From the NCBI RefSeq assembly GCF_000374625.1, contig NZ_KB894765.1, positions 186,001 through 250,000 on the forward strand: DNA of 64,000 nucleotides, written 5' to 3'. Below the pieces are notes generated by a model, which did not search any database, was not told the DNA's origin, and was given only the letters and a program-made list of their open reading frames with translations. Position 1 is the first letter of the stretch; each line of letters starts with the position of its first letter. Below, piece by piece: positions 30,611 through 38,390 of this stretch. Both the position numbers and the translations under genes were made by a program. The stretch comes from Allobrachymonas chironomi DSM 19884. Its GTDB lineage: Bacteria; Pseudomonadota; Gammaproteobacteria; Burkholderiales; Burkholderiaceae_C.

Positions 30611-31417
30611 ATGTCGTCTTCTCCTGCCGTTCTTCATCCTGTCAGCCTGGTGGGTGCCGGCCCCGGTGCCGCCGACCTGCTGACCTTGCGCGCCCTGCAG
30701 CGCCTGCAACAGGCCGATGTGGTGTTGTACGACCTGCTGGTCTCGCCGGAGATCCTGGCGCTGTTACCGGACAGCTGCGAGCGCATCTGTGTCGGCAAAC
30801 GCTCCAGCCAGCACACGCTGCCACAGCAGGAAATCAACCGCCTGATCGTGGCCCAGGCGCAGCAGGCACGGCGCGTGGTGCGACTCAAGGGAGGGGATCC
30901 GTTCATCTTTGGTCGTGGCGGCGAGGAAATGCAGGAACTGGCCGCCGCCGGCATTGCCTGCGAGGTGGTGCCCGCCGTCACGGCTGCCATGGGCGCAGCC
31001 GCAGCCAGCGGCATTCCGCTGACGCATCGTGATCATGCACAAATGGTGAGTTTCGTCACCGGTCACCGCCGCATGGATGACGGATGCGCCAGCCTGGACT
31101 GGATCCGTCTGCTGGGCCCCGAGTCCACGCTGGTGATTTACATGGGTCTGGGCGAGGCAACGCGTATTGCGGCCGAGTTGATGGAGCACGGCGCACATGC
31201 TGCCGATACGCCGATGGCGATCGTGTCCTGTGCCACTACGCCGCAGCAGCATATCGTGCGCACCACACTGGGCGCATTGCCGCAGGCACTGCAGGACGAG
31301 CGGCTGGTGTCGCCTGCCCTGCTGATCATTGGCAGCGTCACCACGCTGCACGAAGAGCTGTATCCGCTGATCTGCCAGGCGCAAGCCATGCGCCTGGAGG
31401 CCCCTGCATCAAAGTGA
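30611..31417 (+). CDS. cobA: Uroporphyrinogen-III C-methyltransferase
   Basis: This 268-residue SUMT methylates uroporphyrinogen III to precorrin-2 for siroheme or cobalamin. The SAM-binding GAGPGAADLLTLRA is at the N terminus, and VRLKGGDPFIFGRGGEE and VPAVTAA follow. No Fe-chelatase or dehydrogenase domain is fused, so it is a stand-alone SUMT. Its 3' end overlaps the convergent cytochrome gene by nine bases. Confidence 0.95.
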   Translation: MSSSPAVLHPVSLVGAGPGAADLLTLRALQRLQQADVVLYDLLVSPEILALLPDSCERICVGKRSSQHTLPQQEINRLIVAQAQQARRVVRLKGGDPFIFGRGGEEMQELAAAGIACEVVPAVTAAMGAAAASGIPLTHRDHAQMVSFVTGHRRMDDGCASLDWIRLLGPESTLVIYMGLGEATRIAAELMEHGAHAADTPMAIVSCATTPQQHIVRTTLGALPQALQDERLVSPALLIIGSVTTLHEELYPLICQAQAMRLEAPASK

Positions 31418-31720
31418 CAGGATCCAGCGTGCCAGCTGCTGCGCCTCGGCTTCGGAGACCTGGGGGCTGGCCGGCATCGGGATGCTGCCAAAGGTACCCG
31501 AGCCGCCTTCGCGAATCTTGCGCGCCAAGGTAGCTTCGACACCCTTGCCCTTGTACTTGAGGGCAATGTCCTTGTAGGACGGCCCCACCACCTTCTTGTC
31601 CACCGTGTGGCAGGACAGGCAGTTCTTGGAACGTGCCAGGGACTCGGAGGCATGCGCACCCTGTGCCACAGCCAGTAGCAGACCGGCAGCGATCAAGGCA
31701 GGGACAACAGAGACTTTCAT
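31409..31720 (-). CDS. Class I c-type cytochrome (c551/c552-like)
   Basis: This 103-residue monoheme electron carrier has an N-terminal signal peptide ending near AHA (residues 22-24), the heme-binding CLSCH at residues 34-38 and an axial Met in the SIPMPAS loop. Mature size (about 79 residues) and spacing match cytochrome c8/c551 proteins. The ATG at 31720 follows an AAGGAAAG ribosome-binding site. It is periplasmic; the redox partner is not evident from neighbours. Confidence 0.93.
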   Translation of the reverse strand: MKVSVVPALIAAGLLLAVAQGAHASESLARSKNCLSCHTVDKKVVGPSYKDIALKYKGKGVEATLARKIREGGSGTFGSIPMPASPQVSEAEAQQLARWILSL

Positions 31721-32120
31721 GGAAACTTTCCTTGCTGTGCCCGGAATGGACACCTGTATGGCATGAGATTATCTCATCCTGGCAAAAGTTCCCTGCTGCC
31801 GTGCGGACAAGAAAAAACCATGTGGGCGCGGACACCGACATGGTTCAAGTATGGAGGTCAGGAGATTCGCCACATCTCATCGCCGGCATTCATCTGCACT
31901 CGCAGGTATCGGATGAACCCGTTGGCTGGTGCTTTTCCAGTCCACTGACCGAGGCCTTCAGGTTAACGGCAGCGCTTGCGATTCCGATCAGGGCATACCC
32001 TGTGCAGCGTCACAAAAAATGCAAAAAACTGTAAGTCGGCTAAGCCAATCGGGGAATCGGCAAACCGCACTTTGATGGGCGACAATGCCTGCATATCCCC
32101 AGGAGATGCAGGAGAAGCGT
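31721..32120. other. Divergent intergenic region, no gene seen
   Basis: This 400-base gap separates the cytochrome gene (minus) and the hemerythrin gene (plus). No credible coding frame is seen. A palindrome at 31763-31777 (listed separately) is the only clear structure. Confidence 0.6.
31763..31777. promoter_or_regulatory. 15-bp palindrome upstream of the cytochrome gene
   Basis: ATGAGAT-T-ATCTCAT is a perfect 7-bp dyad centred 50 bases upstream of the cytochrome start. It could be a regulator site; no known consensus is matched. Confidence 0.35.
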
Positions 32121-32693
32121 ATGAAACCCGTGCAGCTGACCGAGCCCGGCCAACAGCAAGCCGCCAGTTTCGAGAACCCCGAGTCCATGCTGCTGGCCTG
32201 CCACCAGCGGGTGCAGCGCATGTGCGCCCTGTTGCTGCGGCTGCATGCCCATGCCGGCCAGCATGGGGCCGACGAGCAGGCACGCCGGGCCGCGGCCGAT
32301 ATCATGCGCTACTTCGACATGGCCGGTCCGCACCACCACGAGGACGAAGAGCGTCATCTGGTGCCACGCATGCTGGCCAGCGAAGATGCGGCACAAATCC
32401 ATATGGCAGAAAACATCCTGCGCCAGCACAAGGATCTGGATCAGGCCTGGGCAGAGCTGCGCCCGCTGCTGGTCCGGCTGACCGAAGGCGATGCAGACCC
32501 GCTGCTCGGCCATGAAACCCTGTGCCTGCGCTTTGCCCAGATGTACCAGTCGCATATCGAGCTGGAAGAGCTGCATGCCTACCCGGCGGTTTTCCCCGGC
32601 ATGGATGCGGACGTACTGCAGCAGGCCGGCGAAGAGATGGCGCAGCGCCGCGTGGAACAACCGGTGCTGCAAACGCCGGTCAATCCGGCCTGA
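32121..32693 (+). CDS. Hemerythrin HHE-domain protein
   Basis: This 190-residue cytoplasmic protein has the HHE cation-binding four-helix pattern: CHQRV, HHHEDEERHL, RQHKDLDQAW and SHIELEELHAYP supply the His/Glu iron ligands. Such proteins bind di-iron centres and are linked to oxygen or nitric oxide handling. The ATG at 32121 is preceded by a GCAGGAGAAG ribosome-binding site. The role here is not shown by neighbours. Confidence 0.88.
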   Translation: MKPVQLTEPGQQQAASFENPESMLLACHQRVQRMCALLLRLHAHAGQHGADEQARRAAADIMRYFDMAGPHHHEDEERHLVPRMLASEDAAQIHMAENILRQHKDLDQAWAELRPLLVRLTEGDADPLLGHETLCLRFAQMYQSHIELEELHAYPAVFPGMDADVLQQAGEEMAQRRVEQPVLQTPVNPA

Positions 32694-32739
32694 CGACTTG
32701 GGCTAGGATAGCGGCATGTCCCGGCAGCCAGGAGCCACC

Positions 32740-33240
32740 ATGTCCCAGCCCTCTTCTCCCGCCACCACCGACTCCCCGAATCAGGAACGCCGCCTGCTGG
32801 TGCGCCTGACCGGTGCACTGGGGGCTTTTGCCGGCATGATCCTGGCCGGCTGCGGCATCACCATCGGCGGCAGCGGTGCACGCGGACCGCAGGACATGGC
32901 CTACCGCCGCCGTGCCGCCCAGCACTTGTACCAGCGGAATCCCGCCCATGTCTACCACGGCCAGCTGCCGCCCATGCTGCACGCGATTGCAGTGATGGAA
33001 GTGCGCATTGGGGGCAATGGCCGGGTACAGGGTATCCGCTGGCGTCGCCGCCCGGACCATGCGCCCGAAGTGGTGCAGCTGGCGAATCGCATGGTGCAGG
33101 CAGCCTCCCCCTTTCCGGCGCCAGGTGGCATGGGCGTGACCTATACCGATACCTGGCTGTTTGTGGACAGCCAGCGTTTCCAGCTGGATGCGATTACCGA
33201 GGGGCAGCAAAGCTACGCAAGTGGCGAGCAGGAATGGTGA
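32740..33240 (+). CDS. Small lipoprotein with TonB-like C-terminal domain
   Basis: This 166-residue predicted lipoprotein has a hydrophobic segment ending in a lipobox (LAGCG). The C-terminal part (about residues 75-150) reads like a periplasmic energy-transducer/TonB C-terminal fold (VMEVRIGGNGRVQGIRW, then an amphipathic helix and a final strand). The ATG at 32740 has an AGGAG ribosome-binding site; an earlier ATG at 32716 is less likely. The function is unknown. Confidence 0.65.
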   Translation: MSQPSSPATTDSPNQERRLLVRLTGALGAFAGMILAGCGITIGGSGARGPQDMAYRRRAAQHLYQRNPAHVYHGQLPPMLHAIAVMEVRIGGNGRVQGIRWRRRPDHAPEVVQLANRMVQAASPFPAPGGMGVTYTDTWLFVDSQRFQLDAITEGQQSYASGEQEW

Positions 33241-33265
33241 AGCACTTCAGTGCATGAGCCACGCA

Positions 33266-33293
33266 CGAAAAAGGCTGTCACAAGGACAGCCTG
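33266..33293 (-). terminator. Terminator of tRNA-Ser
   Basis: An 8-bp stem (AGGCTGTC 33272-33279 with GACAGCCT 33285-33292) has a 5-nt loop and is followed on the minus strand by five T. It lies directly downstream of the tRNA. Confidence 0.8.
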
Positions 33294-33303
33294 ATAGGGA
33301 TTC

Positions 33304-33391
33304 TGGCGGAAGCGGTGAGATTCGAACTCACGGACCCTTGCAGGTCGGCGGTTTTCAAGACCGCTGGATTAAACCACTCTCCCACGCTTCC
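33304..33391 (-). tRNA. tRNA-Ser (anticodon TGA)
   Basis: On the minus strand the acceptor GGAAGCG pairs with CGCTTCC at the 3' end, followed by discriminator G and an encoded CCA. The anticodon loop CTTGAAA holds TGA, which reads UCA/UCG. The T-loop is GTTCGAATC. The large size, with an extra arm, fits a class II Ser tRNA. The genomic island lies 3.3 kb away, so this tRNA is not its attachment site. Confidence 0.95.
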
Positions 33392-33434
33392 GGAACCTGA
33401 GATTGTAGCGGCATTCCGGCAGCTTACCCACCAT

Positions 33435-35057
33435 TCAACCCACCTTGCAGCCCGCAAACAGATCCAGGTCACGCTGGTAGAGCGCGGTTTTCACGTTCAT
33501 GGCGCCCAGCACCGAATGGAACAGGTTGTCGTGCGAGTGCGGCTTGCCGGCCTGCGTCTTGAGGCAGGCCGCATCCAGGCCCCGGTCGGCGTAGAAGTCC
33601 TTCGAACCCCAGAATACCATCGGCACATGGATTTGCCCATCCGGTGCCACGGCATAAGGCGCAGCGTGCAGGAACATGCCGTTTTCGCCCAGCGATTCGC
33701 CATGGTCGGACAGGTAGAGCAAGGCCGGACTGATCCCGGGCGTCTGCTGCAGCAGCTGGATGGTATCGGCCAGCATGGCATCCTGGGCCACCACGGTGTT
33801 CTGATAGGTGTTGAGCAGCTGTTCGCGGCTGCAGTCCTGCATCTGGTTGGTATCGCAAGTCGGGGTGAACTTGCGATACTGGTCCGGATAACGCTCGAAA
33901 TAGGCCGGACCGTGGCTGCCATTGGCATGCAGCACGATCACGGCATCGCCAGTCAGCGTGGTCAAGGTCTGTTTGAGCGGTTCCAGCATGGTGCTGTCAA
34001 AACACAGATTGCCATGGCACTGTTCCTTCGGGGCTTCCAGGTAGATATCGCGGTGCGGGATGCGGTCACAGATACCCTTGCAGCCGCTGTCATTTTCCAG
34101 CCAGGCGGTAGCCACGCCGGCGCGCTTCAGCACATCCATCAGGTTTTCCTGATGCTTGGCCCGGTTGCCGTTGAAATCCGCATGCGTTTCGGGCGAAAAC
34201 ATGCAGGGCACGGACACTGCCGTCGAGGTGCCACAAGCCGTCATGTCCGGGTAATTGATGACATCCGGCATGGCCGCCAGACGCGGAGTGGTGGCCGGCG
34301 CGCCGGGATTCAGGCCCCAGCTGGCGGCACGCGTGGTTTCCCCCACCACGACCACCAGCACCTGCTTGCGCGGGCTCGCCGCTGTACTGGTCACACGCTG
34401 CGCATCCAGCCCGATCGGCTCGAACGGACGGCTGGCATCGTAGGCGTTGTAACCGGTCTTGATGCCGGCATAGACCAGCGCCATTGGCAGCATCTGGTTC
34501 TTCAGATCCTTGTTGTTGCGGAAGAAAGAGGCGTAGTTCTGGTAGCCCATGGCGGCAATGCCCAGGACCACCAGGATCGGAACCAGCATGCCGGCGACAC
34601 GCCATGCAGCGGCGCGCCATTGGCTGGCAGCCGGCCTGATCCGGACATATTTCAGGTACAGCCAGGCCGGCAGCACGCCGGTCAGCAGCGCCCAGCCGAT
34701 GAAGCGCGGATTGATCCAGGCACGTGCCTCGTTGGGATCGGTCTGCAGGATGTTCTGGATCTGGTCGGCATTGAAATAGATGTTTTGCGTCATCACGGCC
34801 CAGGAGGCCGCTGCACTGAGCACCAGCAACAGCGGCACCACGATGCGATGCACGCGCGGCCAGAACAGCAGCTGCAGAACCAGGTACAGCACGGCTGCCA
34901 CCAGCAGCGGCAAGGTCAGCCACAAATACAGCTGGTTGCCGGCATGGTGTTGCAGGGTCTGCTGCGCCACATTGCGCCAGAAACCGACGTTGTAGACCAG
35001 CAGTGAAAACAGGGTCACCAGGCCAATGCTCTGGTTGGGCGTGAGGGAAAGTCGCAT
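33435..35057 (-). CDS. Lipid A phosphoethanolamine transferase (EptA/MCR family)
   Basis: This 540-residue inner-membrane enzyme transfers phosphoethanolamine to lipid A and is linked to polymyxin resistance. Five N-terminal membrane helices (to about residue 180) precede the periplasmic sulfatase-fold domain. This domain has the nucleophile Thr in VVGETTRAASWG and the zinc-binding LSDHGESLGENG. The start at 35057 follows an AAGGTGG ribosome-binding site and gives the usual length; upstream in-frame ATGs lack one. It is probably an EptA homologue, not necessarily a mobile MCR gene, since it lies in core DNA. Confidence 0.92.
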   Translation of the reverse strand: MRLSLTPNQSIGLVTLFSLLVYNVGFWRNVAQQTLQHHAGNQLYLWLTLPLLVAAVLYLVLQLLFWPRVHRIVVPLLLVLSAAASWAVMTQNIYFNADQIQNILQTDPNEARAWINPRFIGWALLTGVLPAWLYLKYVRIRPAASQWRAAAWRVAGMLVPILVVLGIAAMGYQNYASFFRNNKDLKNQMLPMALVYAGIKTGYNAYDASRPFEPIGLDAQRVTSTAASPRKQVLVVVVGETTRAASWGLNPGAPATTPRLAAMPDVINYPDMTACGTSTAVSVPCMFSPETHADFNGNRAKHQENLMDVLKRAGVATAWLENDSGCKGICDRIPHRDIYLEAPKEQCHGNLCFDSTMLEPLKQTLTTLTGDAVIVLHANGSHGPAYFERYPDQYRKFTPTCDTNQMQDCSREQLLNTYQNTVVAQDAMLADTIQLLQQTPGISPALLYLSDHGESLGENGMFLHAAPYAVAPDGQIHVPMVFWGSKDFYADRGLDAACLKTQAGKPHSHDNLFHSVLGAMNVKTALYQRDLDLFAGCKVG

Positions 35058-35135
35058 GAGCCACCTTGTATGCATGATGGCGCCCATGCTCGGGCGGCCA
35101 GCTTAAGCGACCCTTAATTTCCCAGCCATGCGGGG

Positions 35136-35168
35136 ACAAAAAAACCGGTGTCCCGCAAGACACCGGTT
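35136..35168 (-). terminator. Terminator of the DASS transporter gene
   Basis: A perfect 10-bp stem (35143-35152 with 35159-35168) has a 6-nt loop and is followed on the minus strand by seven T. It lies 23 bases after the transporter stop. Confidence 0.9.
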
Positions 35169-35190
35169 GGCACGTGGATTCAGGCGTGCA

Positions 35191-36621
35191 TCAACGCAGC
35201 ACGAAGTAGCCCCACAGCGTCAGCACGATCACGCAGAACACGTTCAGCACGGCACCGGCGCGCACCATCTCGGACTGGCGCATGTGGCCGGTACCGAACA
35301 CGATGGCGTTGGGCGGCGTGGCCACCGGCAGCATGAACGCGCAGGAAGCCCCGATACCGATCATCAGCACCAGCACCGTGGGTGGCATGCCCATGCGCTC
35401 GGCGATGGCTGCGAATACCGGCACCAGTAGCGCGGCAGAAGCGGTGTTGCTGGTGAATTCGGTCAGGATGATGATGAAAGTGGTAACACCGAAGATGATC
35501 AGCAGCGGATCGGCACCGGTGAGGAAGGTCGCGACCTGATCGCCCAGCACTTCGGAAGCACCAGAGCTGCGCAGCAGGCCGGACAGGGTCAGGCCGCCAC
35601 CAAACAGGAACAGCACGCCCCAGTCGGTGTTGTCGGCAATCTGGCGCCAGGTGGCCAGGCCCAGGATGGCAATCACCACGGCAGCGGTCAGCGCGATAAA
35701 GGTGTCAGGCGCCGTCACTCCCAGCACCCTGGCCACATCACCGCCGAAAATCCACGCCAGCGCCGTGCAGGCGAACACCACCATGGTCATGATGCGCTTG
35801 CTGGTCCACGGGATCACCTCGTTGGGAATCTCGATGCGGCGGTTGAGGTTGGGACGGAACACCAGCCACAGGGTCAGCACCATGAGCGGCATCAGGATCA
35901 GCATCAGCGGCAGGCCGATCTTCATCCAGCCGGCAAAGTCCATGTTCAGGGCGCGTGCGGCAATAGCGTTGGGCGGCGAACCCACCAGCGTCCCCAGACC
36001 GCCAATGGAGGCCGAGTAGGCAATGCCGAGCAGGATAAAGACGAAGGTATTGCGCTCTTTCTTCTTGTCCAGGTGGCTCATGATGCCCAGCGCCAGCGGC
36101 AGCATCATGGCGGCAGTCGCCGTATTGCTGATCCACATCGACAGCGCAGCGGTCACGCCGAACAGCAGCATCGCGGCAATGCCCAGGTGGGAGCCGGCCA
36201 GCGACATCAGCCAGAAGGCGATCTTGCGGTCCAGGTTTTGCACGTGCAGCGCGGTAGCCAGCGCAAAGCCGCCGAAGAACAGGAAAATGATCGGATCGGC
36301 AAAAGTGGCCAGCGCCTTGCTGGTATTGAACTCGGGGAAACCGAGGAGCAGCGCCCCCACCGGCACCAGCAGTGCGGTAATGGTCACGTGAATCGCTTCG
36401 GTCAGCCACAGGATGGCGATGAACAGCAGCAGCGCCAGGCCCTTGCTCGGAACCGGCTCGATACCGGCCGAACCGGTCAGCAGGAAATACAGGCCGACAC
36501 TGGCGGCCACGGCAACAGCCACAATCATCCAGGAACGGACCAGGCTGATGCCGGCGTGGTTCATTTCATCGGTCGGATGTTCGATCACATCCTGCCCCGG
36601 CTGTGTTGTCGGGTGGGTCAT
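35191..36621 (-). CDS. DASS/SLC13-family anion transporter
   Basis: This 476-residue sodium-coupled dicarboxylate or sulfate symporter has about 11-12 membrane helices. Both signature SNT motifs are present: WISNTATAAM in the first half and FTSNTASAAL in the second. The ATG at 36621 follows an AAAGGA ribosome-binding site; an upstream frame of 34 codons is unsupported. The substrate cannot be fixed, though C4-dicarboxylates are the likeliest. It is the last core gene before the island. Confidence 0.9.
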   Translation of the reverse strand: MTHPTTQPGQDVIEHPTDEMNHAGISLVRSWMIVAVAVAASVGLYFLLTGSAGIEPVPSKGLALLLFIAILWLTEAIHVTITALLVPVGALLLGFPEFNTSKALATFADPIIFLFFGGFALATALHVQNLDRKIAFWLMSLAGSHLGIAAMLLFGVTAALSMWISNTATAAMMLPLALGIMSHLDKKKERNTFVFILLGIAYSASIGGLGTLVGSPPNAIAARALNMDFAGWMKIGLPLMLILMPLMVLTLWLVFRPNLNRRIEIPNEVIPWTSKRIMTMVVFACTALAWIFGGDVARVLGVTAPDTFIALTAAVVIAILGLATWRQIADNTDWGVLFLFGGGLTLSGLLRSSGASEVLGDQVATFLTGADPLLIIFGVTTFIIILTEFTSNTASAALLVPVFAAIAERMGMPPTVLVLMIGIGASCAFMLPVATPPNAIVFGTGHMRQSEMVRAGAVLNVFCVIVLTLWGYFVLR

Positions 36622-36899
36622 GGGAGATCCTTTCTTGTTCTTGACATGGCCGATTGTGGCTCGACATGTCCTTGATCCGGAACGAAAAAAGTTGCCATGA
36701 TGCCATAGGATCAAGGTTTTCACCTAACAGATGGACACACTTGTCCGGGATCGAGGTCGGGTTTGATGCGGGTCAAGGTTTGGGCAAAACAGGACTGAGC
36801 GTGTTGCAAGGGCGCATCGCGGGCCGTCTTGGCGCGCCTGGGTGGTGGGGCCGCTTCGGCGCCATCATGGAGCTGTGGGCAGCGTGGCCCTTGGTGGAA

Positions 36900-36954
36900 A
36901 AAGTGGGGAACGAGCACCGCGCAAGGGGATTCCAGTTGTTTTGTTCCCCACTTT
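36900..36954. repeat. 12-bp inverted repeat at island junction (copy A)
   Basis: AAAGTGGGGAAC (36900-36911) pairs with GTTCCCCACTTT (36943-36954), 31 bases apart. A similar GTGGGG/CCCCAC arrangement lies in the same relation to the second scar repeat. Confidence 0.6.
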
Positions 36955-36962
36955 GCCAGCGG

Positions 36963-37026
36963 CTATGCCGGAAGCACTCGAACTGGTAAATGATGGCGGA
37001 ACACGAAACCGAACCCGCGCCCCCAT
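36963..37026. repeat. 64-bp direct repeat, tmRNA-end-like scar (copy A)
   Basis: Aligned without gaps to 38116-38179, 53 of 64 positions match. Read on the minus strand it contains GCGCGGGTTCGGTT and a TCCGCCATCA end, like a degraded tmRNA or tRNA 3' end. It is probably an old attachment-site remnant. Confidence 0.6.
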
Positions 37027-37119
37027 ATGAGGTTCTTTAGAAAAGCACTGATCTTGAGGATGCTCGCCTCTACCAAATGGCCGTTTTGCATCGTGAAAAC
37101 TTCCGGGTGGGTCAGTATG

Positions 37120-37156
37120 GGGTTGCGATAGTCCCGAAATGGGACTATCGCAACCC
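37120..37156 (+). promoter_or_regulatory. 16-bp perfect inverted repeat abutting higB start
   Basis: GGGTTGCGATAGTCCC (37120-37135) and GGGACTATCGCAACCC (37141-37156) are separated by GAAAT. The right arm ends at the base before the higB ATG. It may be a HigA operator, a translation-blocking hairpin, or both; there is no room for a normal Shine-Dalgarno sequence outside the stem. Confidence 0.7.
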
Positions 37157-37459
37157 ATGCGAGTCATTTCCGTGTCCACCCCTCGAGCCTTCTGGGAGCG
37201 CCATCCCGATGCCGAGCAGCCACTGAAGGCTTGGTACGAGGAAGCAACGAGTGCGACCTGGACCCAGTCCGCTGACATCAAGGCGCTGTACCGCAGCGCC
37301 AGCGTGCTGAAGAACCGCCGCGTGGTCTTCAACATCAAGGGCAATGACTACCGGCTGATCGTGGCCGTTGCCTACAAGTTGCAGATCGTCTACGTGAAGT
37401 TCGTCGGCACCCACAAGGAGTACGACGCAGTGGACGCAGAAACCGTTGAAATGGCCTGA
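37157..37459 (+). CDS. higB: HigB-family mRNA interferase toxin
   Basis: This 100-residue RelE-superfamily toxin of the HigB_toxin type cleaves mRNA on the ribosome. Typical segments are LKAWYEEATSATW, the VVFNIKGNDYRLIV strand pair and the closing IVYVKFVGTHKEYD. The ATG at 37157 matches the family start MRVIS; a frame with an ATG at 37139 begins inside the inverted repeat and is less likely. Gene order is toxin first, then antitoxin 17 bases downstream, as in hig loci. Confidence 0.92.
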   Translation: MRVISVSTPRAFWERHPDAEQPLKAWYEEATSATWTQSADIKALYRSASVLKNRRVVFNIKGNDYRLIVAVAYKLQIVYVKFVGTHKEYDAVDAETVEMA

Positions 37460-37476
37460 CCGGCCACGGAGGAAAC

Positions 37477-37848
37477 ATGGACATCCGCCCTATTCACACC
37501 GAAGCAGACTACAAGGCCACGCTCAAAGAGATTTCGGCCTTGATGGAGTCCGACCCTGATCTGGGCACACCGGAGGGTGATCGCCTGGATATCCTGGCCA
37601 CGCTGGTGCAAGCCTATGAGGCCAAACACATGACCATCACTGCGCCTGATCCGGTAGAAGCCATCAAATTCCGGATGGATCAGAGCGGTCTGTCCGTCAA
37701 GGATCTTGAGCCGATCATCGGCAAAAGCAACCGCGTCTACGAAATCCTGAACCGCAAGCGTCCGCTGACGCTAGCCATGATCCGACGACTGCACAAGAGC
37801 CTGGGCATCCCGGCCGATGTGCTGATTGCCGAGACGACTGCCGATTGA
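37477..37848 (+). CDS. higA: HigA-family antitoxin
   Basis: This 123-residue antitoxin has an N-terminal toxin-binding region and a C-terminal XRE-like helix-turn-helix (about residues 62-115: LSVKDLEPIIGKSNRVYEIL, shown only to its key part, then RPLTLAMIRRLHKSLGIP). It should neutralise HigB and repress the operon through the 37120-37156 palindrome. It follows a GAGGAAAC ribosome-binding site. Confidence 0.92.
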   Translation: MDIRPIHTEADYKATLKEISALMESDPDLGTPEGDRLDILATLVQAYEAKHMTITAPDPVEAIKFRMDQSGLSVKDLEPIIGKSNRVYEILNRKRPLTLAMIRRLHKSLGIPADVLIAETTAD

Positions 37849-37970
37849 TCATCGAACACTGCACTTGGCTTTCACGCTGAACAGCGTTGTCATGGGGTCA
37901 TCTGTCCTGGAGAACAACAAAATGCACTACCAACGGCCCGCGCGTGTCTAGTAGATCCGGGTCGATTCAT

Positions 37971-38031
37971 TGTGGGGCAAATCGCCTCCAACAAGGGGAA
38001 ATGGGTAGGTTGCCCCACATGTTGCCCCACA
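37971..38031. repeat. Decamer TTGCCCCACA: two direct copies and one inverted (copy B of the junction motif)
   Basis: TGTGGGGCAA lies at 37971-37980, and its reverse complement is found at 38010-38019 and 38022-38031. The layout resembles the 36900-36954 inverted repeat upstream of scar copy A, and suggests duplicated recombinase-associated ends. Confidence 0.6.
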
Positions 38032-38094
38032 GACCGCCCGGTTGTCAACGAACCAGACCGAACCTGTTAGCACCCTAACCAATTGAAAAAGCAA

Positions 38095-38130
38095 AGAAAA
38101 AGGGCCTCCGACGGTCTATGTCGGAAGCCC
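38095..38130 (-). terminator. Orphan minus-strand terminator next to scar copy B
   Basis: An 11-bp stem with one mismatch (38102-38112 with 38120-38130) is followed on the minus strand by a TTTTTC run. No minus-strand gene feeds it; it would be the terminator of the truncated tmRNA/tRNA-like end at 38137-38179. Confidence 0.6.
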
Positions 38131-38179
38131 TCAAACTGGTATATGGTGGTGGAAAACGGAACCGAACCCGCGTCCGCAA
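38116..38179. repeat. 64-bp direct repeat, tmRNA-end-like scar (copy B)
   Basis: The better-preserved copy reads on the minus strand TTGCGGACGCGGGTTCGG, then TTCCG and an ACCACCA end, closely like the 3' end of bacterial tmRNA. No tmRNA body is upstream, so it is a fragment of the kind left or carried by ssrA-targeting integrative elements. Confidence 0.6.
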
Positions 38180-38340
38180 TCCGAACCAGATAGTAACGCC
38201 TTGGCCTTGAGGGCGTGGATTCGACGAATTGGCCGAAACCGTGTTGGCTTTCGGCGACTTACCCTTTCATGTGCGTGATCCGGGCTGCCGAGGCCATGGA
38301 GGCTTCTATGTGGCCATTGGTTGGCCTCGTGTGCTGCAAA

Positions 38341-38378
38341 TTGCGGTTTGTCAGATACTGATTTATACTTCTGACAAA
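38341..38378 (+). promoter_or_regulatory. Promoter with flanking 9-bp operator dyad for the AbiE-type pair
   Basis: -35 TTGCGG (38341-38346) and -10 TATACT (38364-38369) are 17 bp apart. A perfect dyad TTTGTCAGA (38347-38355) and TCTGACAAA (38370-38378) straddles the -10, the layout expected of autoregulation by the AbiEi-type antitoxin. Confidence 0.75.
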
Positions 38379-38390
38379 GGAGCCGTGACC

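Larger units (their letters stand above)
36622..37156. other. Left junction of the genomic island, no gene seen
   Basis: This 535-base stretch between the transporter and higB holds no convincing gene. It contains an inverted repeat (36900-36954), the first 64-bp scar repeat (36963-37026) and the higBA operator-like hairpin (37120-37156). Confidence 0.6.
37849..38390. other. Gap between higA and the AbiE-type pair, no gene seen
   Basis: This 542-base stretch holds the decamer repeats (37971-38031), an orphan terminator (38095-38130), scar repeat B (38116-38179) and the AbiEi-type promoter (38341-38378). No supported coding frame lies in either strand. Confidence 0.6.

Noticed and set aside
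33304-33391. tRNA-Ser as the island attachment site
   Set aside because: Core genes (phosphoethanolamine transferase and DASS transporter) lie between it and the island, and no duplicated tRNA end was seen at the junction.
36654-36989. Possible 111-residue gene at the island edge
   Set aside because: It has no ribosome-binding site or family pattern, and it runs through the inverted repeat and scar sequence.
38137-38179. A functional tRNA or tmRNA gene
   Set aside because: Only a 3'-end-like fragment is present. There is no acceptor 5' strand, anticodon arm or tag-coding region nearby.
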